44,137 bases of DNA from positions 1-44,137 of the forward strand of contig CALXQW010000023.1 of the NCBI GenBank assembly GCA_944390805.1, given 5' to 3'. This DNA is from an uncultured Opitutales bacterium (lineage in GTDB: Bacteria; Verrucomicrobiota; Verrucomicrobiia; Opitutales; Intestinicryptomonadaceae). Below, piece by piece: positions 31,995-40,877 of this stretch. How positions within the stretch are numbered: the stretch's first letter is position 1; every line of letters starts with the position of its first letter. The translations under genes were made by a program, and so were the position numbers. Under the pieces are notes generated by a model that saw only the letters and a program-made list of their open reading frames with translations, searched no databases and was not told where the DNA came from.

Positions 31995-34886
31995 ATGTCA
32001 AAAAAAGTAAAACTTCAAAAAAGCGAGAAACTTGGGGAGATAGTCGGGAAGCGTCGTCCGGCTCTCGGAGCTTTGTTTTTGTTTCTCGGTATAATCTTTC
32101 TTACGGCGGTTGCGGATTTTCGAACAGGGCAGGAAATATTTTTTGGAGACGGAATATTGTCTGACTTTGTCCCCACGACAAACTCTTTGGGACCTAATTT
32201 ATGCGGGAAAATTGGCGCAACTTTCTGTGTGCTCAGCCTCTACTTCATAGGTGCTGCAACTTGGATAATACCGGTGTACCTCTTGTGGACAGGGTGGCTT
32301 TGTTTTAAGCGCAGGCCCTCTGTTTTAGACACGGCTGCTGGATTTGCAATGGTGCTGAGCGTAGTTGCGCTGTCGGCTTTTGGTGCCATGGCACAGCGTA
32401 TTCTCGATGCCCCTTCTGTTACGGAATATTTTCTATCCGGCAGGGGAGGAGTTCTTGGAGAGCTTGTCTTTGACGATTTTCTCTATCCGTCTATAGACAT
32501 ATTTGGCAGTGCCATTTTGCTGGTCTGCGTGTGTCTATTTTGCATGATAGTAATCTTTATAGAAGACCCTGCGGATACTGCGGCGCAGCTGGGCTCTACG
32601 GTAAGAAAGGCGCCAAGCGTACTCCCGAAGTTCTTGTCGCGCATGTGGTTTGCTTTCAGCTATCTGCCAAGAAAGCTATTTGGGCTTGTTGCGTTGGCCG
32701 CAAAGAGGCGCGCTCCGCGCGTTGTGGAGGTTCCGTCGGCGGATAAAATTCTGTCTCCAGACGGAGTTGAAAGGGTTAATCTCGACACCGTTGGAGAAAA
32801 TGGCGGCAATGTATCTTTGCAGCAAAAGGACAATTTGTCCGACGAAGGTTTTATGCCAGCCAACGACGATATGGAAGACGGTGCCCATTTTGTGTATGTT
32901 CCCAAGGGCGGCAAGCGCGATAAAATCCCGCAGGACTTTATATCTTCCGATCCCGACGACATGCCCGATGCTGATGAAGATACAGTTTCTGCCGCGGATG
33001 CGTCAGGTTCTTTTGATAATGAGCCTGAGAATGGAATATCGCACGAGGCGGAAAATAGTATTTCTGGGCCTGAAGCAAAAGAAGAAAGCATAGGCCAAGA
33101 TGGCGATGAGCTTCAAGAAGTTGCGGGTGGAAAAGATGGTAATATGCGTCCGTCAGATGCTGCGGCGAAGAGAAGTTTAAAGGAGGTTGCCGCTATACTT
33201 GGAGCTGGAGTTCCGTCTGGCGGAGGAGTGGAGATATCTGACAAGGAGCCAAAGAAGGAAAAACTGGCAGATAATAAAGACGAGAGCGGCGATGCTCTAA
33301 AAATTATACGCACGCAGGTTGAAGTTGTCGGCAGCGAGTCTGAGGCAGAGCCAAAGAAAAAGGGCAACTACGAATTTCCGCCGCTGTCGCTCCTTGCTGA
33401 TCCGCCGAAAGAAGAGAATGTCCAGGAGGAAAACTACGAGGCCCGAATGGAGGAAATAATCAAGACTTTCGACACCTTCAAAATAAAAGTTACTCGGGCA
33501 AGTGTGTCTCCGGGACCTGTCGTGACACTCTATGAAGTCTATCCGGCTCCGGGCGTAAAGGTTAACAAAATATCCAATATGGAAGACGACCTCGCCCTGG
33601 CTCTGCGGGCTATGAAAGTAAGAATCATAGCTCCAGTTCCCGGCAAGGGAACTGTCGGCATAGAGGTGCCTAATCTGCGCAGGCAGACGGTCTATATGAA
33701 AGATGTTGTGCTATCGAAAGCGTGGGCGCAGACAAAGGCGGTTTTGCCGGTGGTCATAGGTAAAGACGTCACTGGAAATCCTAAAGTTCTTGATTTGGCA
33801 AAGATGCCGCACGCGCTTGTTGCGGGCGCTACGGGAAGCGGAAAGAGCGTTTGCATAAACGCAATAATAACTTCACTCCTGTACCGTTTTACTCCGGACG
33901 ACCTGCGCATGATAATGGTTGATCCTAAAGTTGTAGAGCTGAAGGTTTACAACGATCTGCCGCACATGCTTATTCCCGTCGTGACAGATCCACGCAAAGT
34001 TCCGGCCGCCCTCAAATGGCTGATGGGAGAAATGGATAGAAGGTACAAAGTTTTTGCTGCCGCAAATGTAAGAAACATTGCTGAATTCAATGCAAAAATT
34101 TTGAAGGACAAAGAGGAGCAGGCTAAGGCGGAGGAAATGTCCGGCGATATGACTGAGCAGGAGCGCGCCGCAGCGATAGAGGCTGAAACCCAGGCACAAC
34201 GCAGCGATGTTGAGATTCCGCACACAAAAATTCCGTATATAGTCTGCATAATAGATGAGCTCTCAGATCTTATGTTAATAGCCGGCAAGGAGGTTGAAGC
34301 CGCCATAATGCGCATAACTGCACTTGCGCGCGCCGCTGGAATACATCTGCTTGTTGCAACGCAAAGACCCAGTGCCGACGTTGTGACGGGCGTTATCAAG
34401 GCGAACTTGCCCACGCGCATAGGTTTTAAGGTTTCATCGCAAGTAGACAGCAGAACTATACTCGACAGCAAGGGTGCTGAGAGCCTTTTGGGAATGGGAG
34501 ACATGCTTTTTGTTCCTCCGGGCACATCAGATCTCGTTAGGGCGCAGGGCGTATTCTTAAGCAGCGAGGAAACCCATAATATAGTAAACTTCCTCAAGAC
34601 CCACAACGGAGAGCCTGAATTCCTAACGGAAATAGAGGACCAGATGAACGCTTCTTTGGAGGAGGATTCCGACGATACCATATCGGACGACGATTCCTCC
34701 GACGAAGCCTATGTAAAAAAGGCTATGGACGTGATAAAGCGTTCCGGCAAGGCAAGTACCTCAAATCTCCAGAGGCGTCTTGGCATAGGCTACAACAAAG
34801 CTGCGAGAATAATGGACATAATGGAGGAACGTGGTTATATAGGCCCGGACAACGGTCCAGGCAGGCCGCGCGAGATTTTCTTCTAA
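31995..34886 (+). CDS. ftsK: DNA translocase FtsK/SpoIIIE
   Basis: FtsK pumps chromosome DNA at the septum and helps resolve dimers. The 963-aa protein has four N-terminal transmembrane helices (about 20-45, 72-92, 105-130, 158-182), then an acidic linker of about 280 residues. The motor follows: alpha domain from about 480, Walker A GATGSGKSV near 612-620 and Walker B IVCIIDELSDLM near 748. The C-terminal gamma winged helix (about 905-960, STSNLQRRLGIGYNKAARIM) reads KOPS-type polarity sites. The ATG at 31995 is preferred over an upstream in-frame start at 31953. It follows recN after 120 bp and ends at a strong terminator. Confidence 0.95.
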   Translation: MSKKVKLQKSEKLGEIVGKRRPALGALFLFLGIIFLTAVADFRTGQEIFFGDGILSDFVPTTNSLGPNLCGKIGATFCVLSLYFIGAATWIIPVYLLWTGWLCFKRRPSVLDTAAGFAMVLSVVALSAFGAMAQRILDAPSVTEYFLSGRGGVLGELVFDDFLYPSIDIFGSAILLVCVCLFCMIVIFIEDPADTAAQLGSTVRKAPSVLPKFLSRMWFAFSYLPRKLFGLVALAAKRRAPRVVEVPSADKILSPDGVERVNLDTVGENGGNVSLQQKDNLSDEGFMPANDDMEDGAHFVYVPKGGKRDKIPQDFISSDPDDMPDADEDTVSAADASGSFDNEPENGISHEAENSISGPEAKEESIGQDGDELQEVAGGKDGNMRPSDAAAKRSLKEVAAILGAGVPSGGGVEISDKEPKKEKLADNKDESGDALKIIRTQVEVVGSESEAEPKKKGNYEFPPLSLLADPPKEENVQEENYEARMEEIIKTFDTFKIKVTRASVSPGPVVTLYEVYPAPGVKVNKISNMEDDLALALRAMKVRIIAPVPGKGTVGIEVPNLRRQTVYMKDVVLSKAWAQTKAVLPVVIGKDVTGNPKVLDLAKMPHALVAGATGSGKSVCINAIITSLLYRFTPDDLRMIMVDPKVVELKVYNDLPHMLIPVVTDPRKVPAALKWLMGEMDRRYKVFAAANVRNIAEFNAKILKDKEEQAKAEEMSGDMTEQERAAAIEAETQAQRSDVEIPHTKIPYIVCIIDELSDLMLIAGKEVEAAIMRITALARAAGIHLLVATQRPSADVVTGVIKANLPTRIGFKVSSQVDSRTILDSKGAESLLGMGDMLFVPPGTSDLVRAQGVFLSSEETHNIVNFLKTHNGEPEFLTEIEDQMNASLEEDSDDTISDDDSSDEAYVKKAMDVIKRSGKASTSNLQRRLGIGYNKAARIMDIMEERGYIGPDNGPGRPREIFF

Positions 34887-34893
34887 CTGCCGC

Positions 34894-34930
34894 ATAACTC
34901 CGCCGGGCTGTACCGCGCGGAGTTATTTTA
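34894..34930 (+). terminator. terminator after ftsK
   Basis: ATAACTCCGC and GCGGAGTTAT form a perfect 10-bp stem around a 13-base loop, followed by TTTA. It lies seven bases after the ftsK stop. Confidence 0.8.
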
Positions 34931-35006
34931 TCATGCCTTTGCTATTTTTCAGTATGTGGCCTTGTTGTTTTTATTTTGCGCCAGATTTTTAAATTTACCG
35001 CACGCC

Positions 35007-35585
35007 GTGAACGAGATACAAAAACATCCTTTAAAGCCTTTTATTCCAGATGGAGCCAAGCTTCTTATGCTTGGAAGCTTTCCGCCAGACCGCAAAAGGT
35101 GGAGCATGGACTTTTATTATCCAAATTTTCAAAATGACATGTGGCGCATATTTTCCCTTGTTTTCTTTGGCAGAACCGACGCATTTGTGGACACCTCCGG
35201 AAAATCTTTCGACAAATCTTTAATTGAAGCTTTTCTTTCCGAAAAGAAAATTGCCCTGTACGATTCCGCTTGCGAGATTGTCCGCAAAAATGGAACTGCC
35301 GCCGACGAAAATTTGGCAGTTAAGAAACTTAGCGATATATCTTCCATATTGAAGTCTATGCCGGAGTGTATCGCCGTTGCTGCAACCGGCCGAAAGGCAG
35401 CAGAGAATATAGGTTCTGCTCTTTCTATAACGCCGCCTAAAACTGGAGATTCTTCTAAGTTTACCTTTTGCGAACGAGATCTTTATTTTTATGTGATGCC
35501 GTCGAGTTCGCGTGCCTATCCCATGCCGCTTAAGGCAAAGGCAAAAATATATGAGGGAATGTTTTCCCGTCTAAATTTGCTCTAA
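35007..35585 (+). CDS. uracil-DNA glycosylase-superfamily protein (Bacteroides type)
   Basis: This 192-aa protein belongs to the UDG/MUG superfamily, whose members remove deaminated or mismatched bases. It matches the Bacteroidota-style subgroup with KHPLKPFIPDGAKLLMLGSF, then PP and FYYPNFQNDMWRIFS (about 40-54), IALYDSACEIVRKNGTAADE and a C-terminal MPSSSRAYP in place of the usual second active-site motif. The first motif reads GSFPPD, unlike the GxxPG of classical MUG. The start is uncertain: GTG at 35007 gives the family N-terminus (NEIQKHPLKPF), while a GTG at 34956 would add 17 hydrophobic residues. There is no ribosome binding site at either. Confidence 0.75.
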   Translation: MNEIQKHPLKPFIPDGAKLLMLGSFPPDRKRWSMDFYYPNFQNDMWRIFSLVFFGRTDAFVDTSGKSFDKSLIEAFLSEKKIALYDSACEIVRKNGTAADENLAVKKLSDISSILKSMPECIAVAATGRKAAENIGSALSITPPKTGDSSKFTFCERDLYFYVMPSSSRAYPMPLKAKAKIYEGMFSRLNLL

Positions 35586-35825
35586 CGGCATAGGTAAAAT
35601 ATGCGTATTTTTGCGGAAACTTTTCTTGCGCAAGGTAAAATTTACATCCTTAAAGGGTGGTTTTTTATATTTGTATCTTTTGTGGCAGGGCAAGGTTGCT
35701 CTTATTTGGGCTGCTTGATATTTTTTCTAGACGCATTTTTGCAGATGGAATTTTTACATTTGAATTCTTTAAGTTCAAGATAGTTTATCTATCAACGATA
35801 ACGCTTACGGTACAGCTGCGCTATA
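35586..35825. other. intergenic region, no convincing gene
   Basis: With the terminator that follows, the gap to the next gene is 307 bases. A 60-codon hydrophobic frame at 35601-35783 was noticed but has no further support. No promoter or RNA motif was identified. Confidence 0.4.
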
Positions 35826-35866
35826 TAAAAAAGAACTCCGCCAAACCCTTTCGGGAGAGGCGGAGC
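35826..35866 (-). terminator. terminator of lipoprotein isomerase gene
   Basis: On the minus strand CTCCGCC pairs with GGCGGAG around an inner CCC/GGG hairpin, followed by TTCTTTTTTA. It lies about 27 bases after the stop of the leftward gene. Confidence 0.8.
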
Positions 35867-35892
35867 CTGTATCTATATATGGTGTGGGAAAA

Positions 35893-36735
35893 TTAGTTCT
35901 CTCTGAGGAATTTTAAGTCTTCGGCAATAATCTTGGGTTTGTCTCCGGGATTGCCGTGCTCTATGATAAAATATCCGTCAAAGCCCTGCCTGTCGAGCTC
36001 GGCAAGCATTCCCTTTAAATCTACGCAGCCGGTGCCGTATATTACCGCGTCAGAATTAAGGTCTCCAAACGTCTTTTGGTCTTTGAAATGCACCGATAGA
36101 ATCTTGCCCTCAAGAACCTTTATTCCTTTGACACAGTCCAAGCCAGATCTCGACCAGCCGCCATTGTCGGGCTGTGCGCCAATATTCTTATAGGGCTTTA
36201 TAAGTTCCGCAACAACGTTGTAGTCGTAATAATTATTGGTAGCTCCCTTTGAATTTTGATGGTTGTGTATACCCATCTTTATACCGTACTTTTCGCAGTA
36301 TTTCTCCCATATTGGAAGCATGCTTGCGGGAGCTTCTGTGGATATCATTGGTATGTTGAACTCTTTTGCAAATTCGCAGAGCTTTACAACATCGGCTTCC
36401 GTTTTTGCGCCGTTTACACCGGTTGATATTGCCTTTATGTTATATTGCTTCATGAGGGAACGCACATAGGCTTTTTCTTCCGGAGTGGAATTTACCGTTA
36501 ATCTTGAATTTGGGAATTGCCCGCCTATCTTCATTCCCAGGCAGAGCTCAACCGCATCTATACCGGCATCGTTGCAGGTTTTGAATACCTCTATGAGCGG
36601 GTACTTATACATGGTGTATGTCTGCACGGCAACTTTGCGCTGAGGCTTTGCCGCGGTATCTTGCGTGGTTGCGCAATCGGAAGAACAGGCGGCAAATAAG
36701 GCCACCAATGGAAGCATTGCAAAAAGTTTCTTCAT
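35893..36735 (-). CDS. lipoprotein sugar isomerase/epimerase (TIM barrel)
   Basis: The 280-aa product belongs to the xylose-isomerase-like TIM-barrel family (sugar phosphate isomerase/epimerase). Barrel motifs include VAVQTYTMYKYPL near the start, STEAPASM, MGIHNHQNSKGA, QPDNGGW, SVHFKDQK and FIIEHGN; the Glu, His, Asp and Glu residues in these would bind the metal. Unlike the cytosolic members it has a lipoprotein-type signal (MKKLFAMLPLVALFAACSSD, Cys17, with Phe at the -3 position). It probably acts in the periplasm on free sugars or keto-sugars. The start at 36735 gives this signal; an upstream in-frame start at 36774 is less likely. The gene is alone and ends at a terminator. Confidence 0.8.
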   Translation of the reverse strand: MKKLFAMLPLVALFAACSSDCATTQDTAAKPQRKVAVQTYTMYKYPLIEVFKTCNDAGIDAVELCLGMKIGGQFPNSRLTVNSTPEEKAYVRSLMKQYNIKAISTGVNGAKTEADVVKLCEFAKEFNIPMISTEAPASMLPIWEKYCEKYGIKMGIHNHQNSKGATNNYYDYNVVAELIKPYKNIGAQPDNGGWSRSGLDCVKGIKVLEGKILSVHFKDQKTFGDLNSDAVIYGTGCVDLKGMLAELDRQGFDGYFIIEHGNPGDKPKIIAEDLKFLREN

Positions 36736-36894
36736 ATTGATAATTATCTTAGCACAAAGAATTGCGGGTTTCAAGAGGCAATAGAATTTTAATTTTGCAT
36801 TCTATTGACTTTTATTGAGGCTTTTTTGCCCGGCAAAGAGTTTTGCATATTTTTCCATAGGCTAATAAAAGGCGCATGGTGCGATATTTGATGT

Positions 36895-36925
36895 TTGACA
36901 AAAAGACATAAGTTGCAAATTTTAT
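36895..36925 (+). promoter_or_regulatory. possible promoter of the 585-aa protein gene
   Basis: TTGACA (36895-36900) is perfect. The best -10-like hexamer, TTTTAT (36920-36925), is 19 bp away, so the element is weak or needs an activator. Confidence 0.3.
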
Positions 36926-36967
36926 CTGAAAATACCATTACGACATTCAGGAGCCATTAGAAAGTAG

Positions 36968-38725
36968 ATGCTTAATTTTTCAGAACAATGCATGGATATG
37001 GCCAAGGCCATACTTTCCGCGAATATCGACTCAATAAATCAGGACGGTTCCATAACTCCGGTGGAGTCTGATCTGTCCTTGCCCGATGAATCCGGGCATG
37101 CCGCCTTGGCCTTGGGAGAGTTCCATAGAGCTACGGGCATGACGGAGCTTGAGGGCCGCGATATAGTTGATCTTTGCGCCCGGTGCATAACCGCGCAGAC
37201 AAATGCGGATGAGTATTCGGAGGACGGATTGGCTTATTCCTCTTTGGGGCTGCTTTCTTTCGGTCCGTCGAAAGACAGGAATCCGGTCTGGGACAGGTTG
37301 CTTGACGATACCCGCAAGAATCTGGATAAACGTCTTCTTGCCCGCACTGACTACGACAATTTTTCCCAGGTATTCAACATAGCCAAGGCCGTTGCGCGTT
37401 TCAGCATGGGGTTGAGCAAAAAAGACGAAACCGGCAAGCTCATAGATAAATTCCTTGAGCGCATACAGCAGACTTCGTCCGGAAGATATTTCGACGACAA
37501 GCCTGAGGGAATGTTGGACGGAGTTTTCGACATATTCGGCGTAAATGCGTTTGTATTTATACGCCAGTCATTGCAGCTCCATGCAAACATACATCTTAGA
37601 GACAGAAAGATTCCGTCGTTGAGGACTTTTGCGGAGAAGTATCTTAGGCTCTTGCCGGATATAGTCCGTGCGGACGGATTGGGTTGGTCTTACGGAAGGG
37701 GCATAGGCGTCTACGGGCAGATGCACTGCATATCTATGATATTGCAGTCTATGCGCGACAACTGGATATCAGAAGATAAAATGCCGGAGTATATGGATAT
37801 ACTTCGCAGGCTTTTCCAGTTCTTCTTCATGACGTATCTTGACCAGGAACATGGGTATCTTATTATAAAAGATGCCGAGAGAAGCGCGTCTTCAAAGAAT
37901 ACAATGCGCACGGCAAATTTTGATGCGGCAAGATATTTGTGCCAGTGGTCCCGCCTTGCAAAAACTGTCGGCAGGCAGATGAATCCAAAAGCGCCAAGAG
38001 AGACTTCTTACGGCAAATATGTTTCTTTTGACAGCTGCATGCGCAAAGAGCAGGGCATGTTTATATATAAACATTTGGAAAGCGGATTACATGTATGCCT
38101 GCCGCTGGTATCGTCGGGCCAGAAGGATACTTCGGCGTCTTTGGCATTCCCGCACATGGCGGGCGTATTCGATTGGCCGGCTGACCGCTATTTGCCGGTT
38201 ATGATTCCGGAGCTTACTTTTGGAGACAAGGTTACGGTTCCGTCTTTTTACGGCAAGCGTTGCACAACATCTCTTGGCCTGCGCAATTCTTTTGTGTTTA
38301 AATTCGACCAGCCCGATCTCATAACAAAAGACTGCGAGATTGTAAAAGGCCTGGGTATGTGCAGGGTTTCATGGACTTTCTCTGCGGGTAAAATAACGGG
38401 AGAATTTGTATATTCTGTGGCGTCGCAAACCACGCTCGATAAGATGCGCCTGATAGTGCCGATAGCCGCTCCGCATTCCCAATACAGGGCATCTCCAACG
38501 TATACCATAGGGGAAAAAGGTCTTGGCATAGAGGTTGAAAAGGACGACTTCCAAGCCCAGTGGCTCGATACCGAGGTTGTTTCCGACGATCCCTCCTACA
38601 AGACTTGCTGGGGCAAGATCCATTACTTGCAGGTGCTTGCGCGCAACCATCCTATGGTTATGCGCCCGGGGCAGCAGTACAGGCTTACCATAAGCTATCA
38701 GCCAGAGGTTGCTCTGATAGACTAG
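36968..38725 (+). CDS. 585-aa cytosolic protein, family not recognised
   Basis: The protein has no signal peptide and no transmembrane helix. Residues about 1-340 are helical with repeated pairs (ALALGEFHRATGMTELEGRD, IPSLRTFAEKYLRLLPDIVR, LGWSYGRGIGVYGQMHCIS), which suggests an alpha/alpha toroid. About 350-585 are beta-rich (GLHVCLPLVSS, KVTVPSFYGK, RLTISYQPEVAL). That two-part layout recalls polysaccharide lyases and heparinase-like enzymes, but no family motif was recognised. The ATG at 36968 lacks a close ribosome binding site; AGGAG lies about 13 bases upstream. It is monocistronic, ending at a strong terminator. The product may act on imported oligosaccharides, by inference only. Confidence 0.7.
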   Translation: MLNFSEQCMDMAKAILSANIDSINQDGSITPVESDLSLPDESGHAALALGEFHRATGMTELEGRDIVDLCARCITAQTNADEYSEDGLAYSSLGLLSFGPSKDRNPVWDRLLDDTRKNLDKRLLARTDYDNFSQVFNIAKAVARFSMGLSKKDETGKLIDKFLERIQQTSSGRYFDDKPEGMLDGVFDIFGVNAFVFIRQSLQLHANIHLRDRKIPSLRTFAEKYLRLLPDIVRADGLGWSYGRGIGVYGQMHCISMILQSMRDNWISEDKMPEYMDILRRLFQFFFMTYLDQEHGYLIIKDAERSASSKNTMRTANFDAARYLCQWSRLAKTVGRQMNPKAPRETSYGKYVSFDSCMRKEQGMFIYKHLESGLHVCLPLVSSGQKDTSASLAFPHMAGVFDWPADRYLPVMIPELTFGDKVTVPSFYGKRCTTSLGLRNSFVFKFDQPDLITKDCEIVKGLGMCRVSWTFSAGKITGEFVYSVASQTTLDKMRLIVPIAAPHSQYRASPTYTIGEKGLGIEVEKDDFQAQWLDTEVVSDDPSYKTCWGKIHYLQVLARNHPMVMRPGQQYRLTISYQPEVALID

Positions 38726-38744
38726 GCATAAGAAAATTATTTCA

Positions 38745-38780
38745 AAAGGCGTTGCCATGTTCCGGCAGCGCCTTTTTTTG
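38745..38780 (+). terminator. intrinsic terminator
   Basis: AAAGGCGTTGCC and GGCAGCGCCTTT form a 12-bp stem with one G-T pair, followed by four further T. Confidence 0.9.
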
Positions 38781-38924
38781 CGTTAAGTTTGAAATGGAAT
38801 GTATCAGGCGGCCTCTTATGCCGAGCAGAAGAATGTTCATTGGCATTATTTATCGTGGTAGCTATCGATTTTTCTTGAGGGGATAATGTGTGTTTTATTT
38901 AATTTAAGCCAATTTAAAAGGCTT

Positions 38925-39950
38925 ATGAAAAATCAAACAAAAAGTTTTGCAGCTGCGGTTTTTGCGGCTGTTATAATGTGTGGGTGTGCGCAAGATGCGT
39001 CTGTTGGTGTTTCAGCAAATCTCAATACTGGCAGGGCGGGGTTGTCGGTATGTCCTTATGCCGATACTACGTGTGATAAGGCTCAGAAAGTTTCAGATGT
39101 TCCCTTGTGGCCTAAAGGAAAAGTTCCTGCGCCAAATTCCGACAAACCATATGCAGAGAAAATTTCTGAAAACGGCGGAATTAAGAATGTGAGCATATTT
39201 AGTGTTCCGGAACCTTCGTATGCGCTCTATAAGCTGTCTTCCAAGTCTCCGGCAGGGCTTGTCATTGTGTGTCCTGGTGGCGGATATTCCATGCTTGCGT
39301 ATACAAAAGAAGGCTCTGAAATTGCGCTAGAGCTAAACAGATGCGGGGTTTCTGCAATGGTGTTAAAGTACAGGGTTCCAAATAATCCAAAAGGCGCATT
39401 GCAGGATATTCAGCGTGCGATACGCATTGCGAGGGCAAATGCTAAGAAATGGAATATTAACCCGGATAAGATAGCGGTTATGGGATTCTCTGCGGGGGCA
39501 AATCTTGCTGCGAGAGCTTCAACATTGTATATGGATAAGTCATACGAGCCGGTCGATACGGCAGACTCCATCTCTGCGCGCCCGGACGGTACCATACTAA
39601 TATATCCGGCCTATTGCGACGAGCCGGGCTATGAAAAGCGTTGGAAAGGTTCAAAGAAGCAGGCAAATCCATCTGATTATGCCGCATCATACGCGTTAGC
39701 GGAGGACCTTAAGGTTGATTCCAATACTCCAAATGCGTTTATTGTTCAAACTATCGAGGATAAGTACTATGTGAACGCATCGGTAGCGTATGCGCTTGCT
39801 CTAAAAAGCGCTGGTGTTGGGGCAGATTTTCATCTGTTCAACGAGGGTCCCCACGGATATGGACTCCGCAATAAAGATAACCTTGTAAGGATATGGCCGG
39901 AATTATTGTGCAGGTGGCTCAACTATCACGGCTATACAGAAGCTAAATAG
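38925..39950 (+). CDS. secreted alpha/beta hydrolase, acetylxylan/feruloyl esterase-like
   Basis: This 341-aa exported esterase has an N-terminal signal (MKNQTKSFAAAVFAAVIMCG) that ends near Cys21 in CGC, a poor lipobox, so it is either a lipoprotein or cut by signal peptidase I. The alpha/beta-hydrolase core has an oxyanion loop CPGGGYSML, the nucleophile Ser189 in GFSAGA, Asp279 in EDKYY and His310 in PHGYG. It resembles BD-FAE and acetylxylan esterases, which remove acyl groups from xylan, but the substrate is inferred. The ATG at 38925 is preceded by AAAAGG at an optimal distance. The gene is monocistronic and ends at a strong terminator. Confidence 0.85.
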   Translation: MKNQTKSFAAAVFAAVIMCGCAQDASVGVSANLNTGRAGLSVCPYADTTCDKAQKVSDVPLWPKGKVPAPNSDKPYAEKISENGGIKNVSIFSVPEPSYALYKLSSKSPAGLVIVCPGGGYSMLAYTKEGSEIALELNRCGVSAMVLKYRVPNNPKGALQDIQRAIRIARANAKKWNINPDKIAVMGFSAGANLAARASTLYMDKSYEPVDTADSISARPDGTILIYPAYCDEPGYEKRWKGSKKQANPSDYAASYALAEDLKVDSNTPNAFIVQTIEDKYYVNASVAYALALKSAGVGADFHLFNEGPHGYGLRNKDNLVRIWPELLCRWLNYHGYTEAK

Positions 39951-39956
39951 CAGGCA

Positions 39957-39999
39957 TAAAAAAACGGCGACCTTTTTTCTGGGGTCGCCGTTTTTTTAT
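39957..39999 (+). terminator. intrinsic terminator, probably bidirectional
   Basis: ACGGCGACC and GGTCGCCGT form a 9-bp stem, with A-run before and T-run after. It separates the esterase from the convergent LicD gene. Confidence 0.9.
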
Positions 40000-40091
40000 C
40001 TAAACTTTCCTACTGAAAAAGTCTGCGTTAGGTCATATTTTTCCTCTATTAACTAAGATGGGCTTTCCTAACAAAGAGGATATATATGCGG

Positions 40092-40874
40092 TTAGAGCTT
40101 TTCGTCCGGATAGAATATAATGCGCTTTCCTATGTTTTCATTTGAATATGGATTTCTCGATTTGGGAAGAACTTCATAATCTCCGAAACGTCCGCGCAAA
40201 TAGGTGTCTACATCGGCCGGAGCCTTGAATTTTATGCCCTCAAATTCTATTTCCGAAGTTGGCAGTATTATTGATGCCGGAACAGAGCGCATGTCTTCTG
40301 GAGATAAAAATGTAAATAGTTTCATCTTGAGCCTGTCGCCGTTTTGTTCGTATCCGTAGATATCCAGATACAGGCCGCTCTTGTGGAAAATCTGGGCGTA
40401 TTCGTCTCCGTTTAACCTGAACTTGTAGTCGGGTGAAAGTTCGCTTTCTATCTTATCGGCGTTGGATTTTATATCGGAAAACAGCATGGAAACATCTATG
40501 TCTTCGTCCCACGGAATGAATCCTCCGTGGCGCTTTGCGCCAAGCAGCGAGCCGTAATCCAGCCAATAGGTTATGCCGTATTTATCGCATATGCGCTTAA
40601 ATTCTAGAGCCATATCGAGCATGATTTTCTGGCGCTTTGCCCGTTCCCCAAAAGCTTTGCGCGCCTTTGCTGGGTCAAAGTAATAGTCCATAAGCAGATC
40701 CAGCTTGAAGTTTATGGCATCGAGCTTTTCATCTACAGATCTTAGCGATACCCTCTTCTTAGGTTTAGACATTTTCTTCAAGGTTCCCATGAGCTTGTTT
40801 GAACCCTTGAGTTTCTTTGTCATGGTCCTAACTGCCGGAACTGTTTTTAATTTCTTTATAATCTTAAAAAACAT
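40092..40874 (-). CDS. LicD-family phosphotransferase
   Basis: This 260-aa LicD/Fukutin-type protein belongs to the nucleotidyltransferase fold group that transfers phosphocholine or similar groups to surface glycans. Core motifs are GITYWLDYGSLLGAKRHGGF (100-119) and IPWDEDIDVSM (120-130), with the DxD metal site at D125/D127. The N-terminal 60 residues are basic and possibly helical. It is the second gene of a pair: the upstream acetyltransferase ends three bases before its ATG, with AGGTG as ribosome binding site inside that gene. There is no transmembrane helix. The substrate is not determined. Confidence 0.85.
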   Translation of the reverse strand: MFFKIIKKLKTVPAVRTMTKKLKGSNKLMGTLKKMSKPKKRVSLRSVDEKLDAINFKLDLLMDYYFDPAKARKAFGERAKRQKIMLDMALEFKRICDKYGITYWLDYGSLLGAKRHGGFIPWDEDIDVSMLFSDIKSNADKIESELSPDYKFRLNGDEYAQIFHKSGLYLDIYGYEQNGDRLKMKLFTFLSPEDMRSVPASIILPTSEIEFEGIKFKAPADVDTYLRGRFGDYEVLPKSRNPYSNENIGKRIIFYPDEKL

Positions 40875-40877
40875 AGC

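Noticed and set aside
32531..33093. Overlapping frames inside the ftsK linker region
   Set aside because: They are shadows of the low-complexity acidic linker in other frames.
35601..35783. 60-codon hydrophobic frame after the DNA glycosylase gene
   Set aside because: The hydrophobicity may reflect T-rich DNA. There is only a weak AGG upstream and no recognisable homologue.
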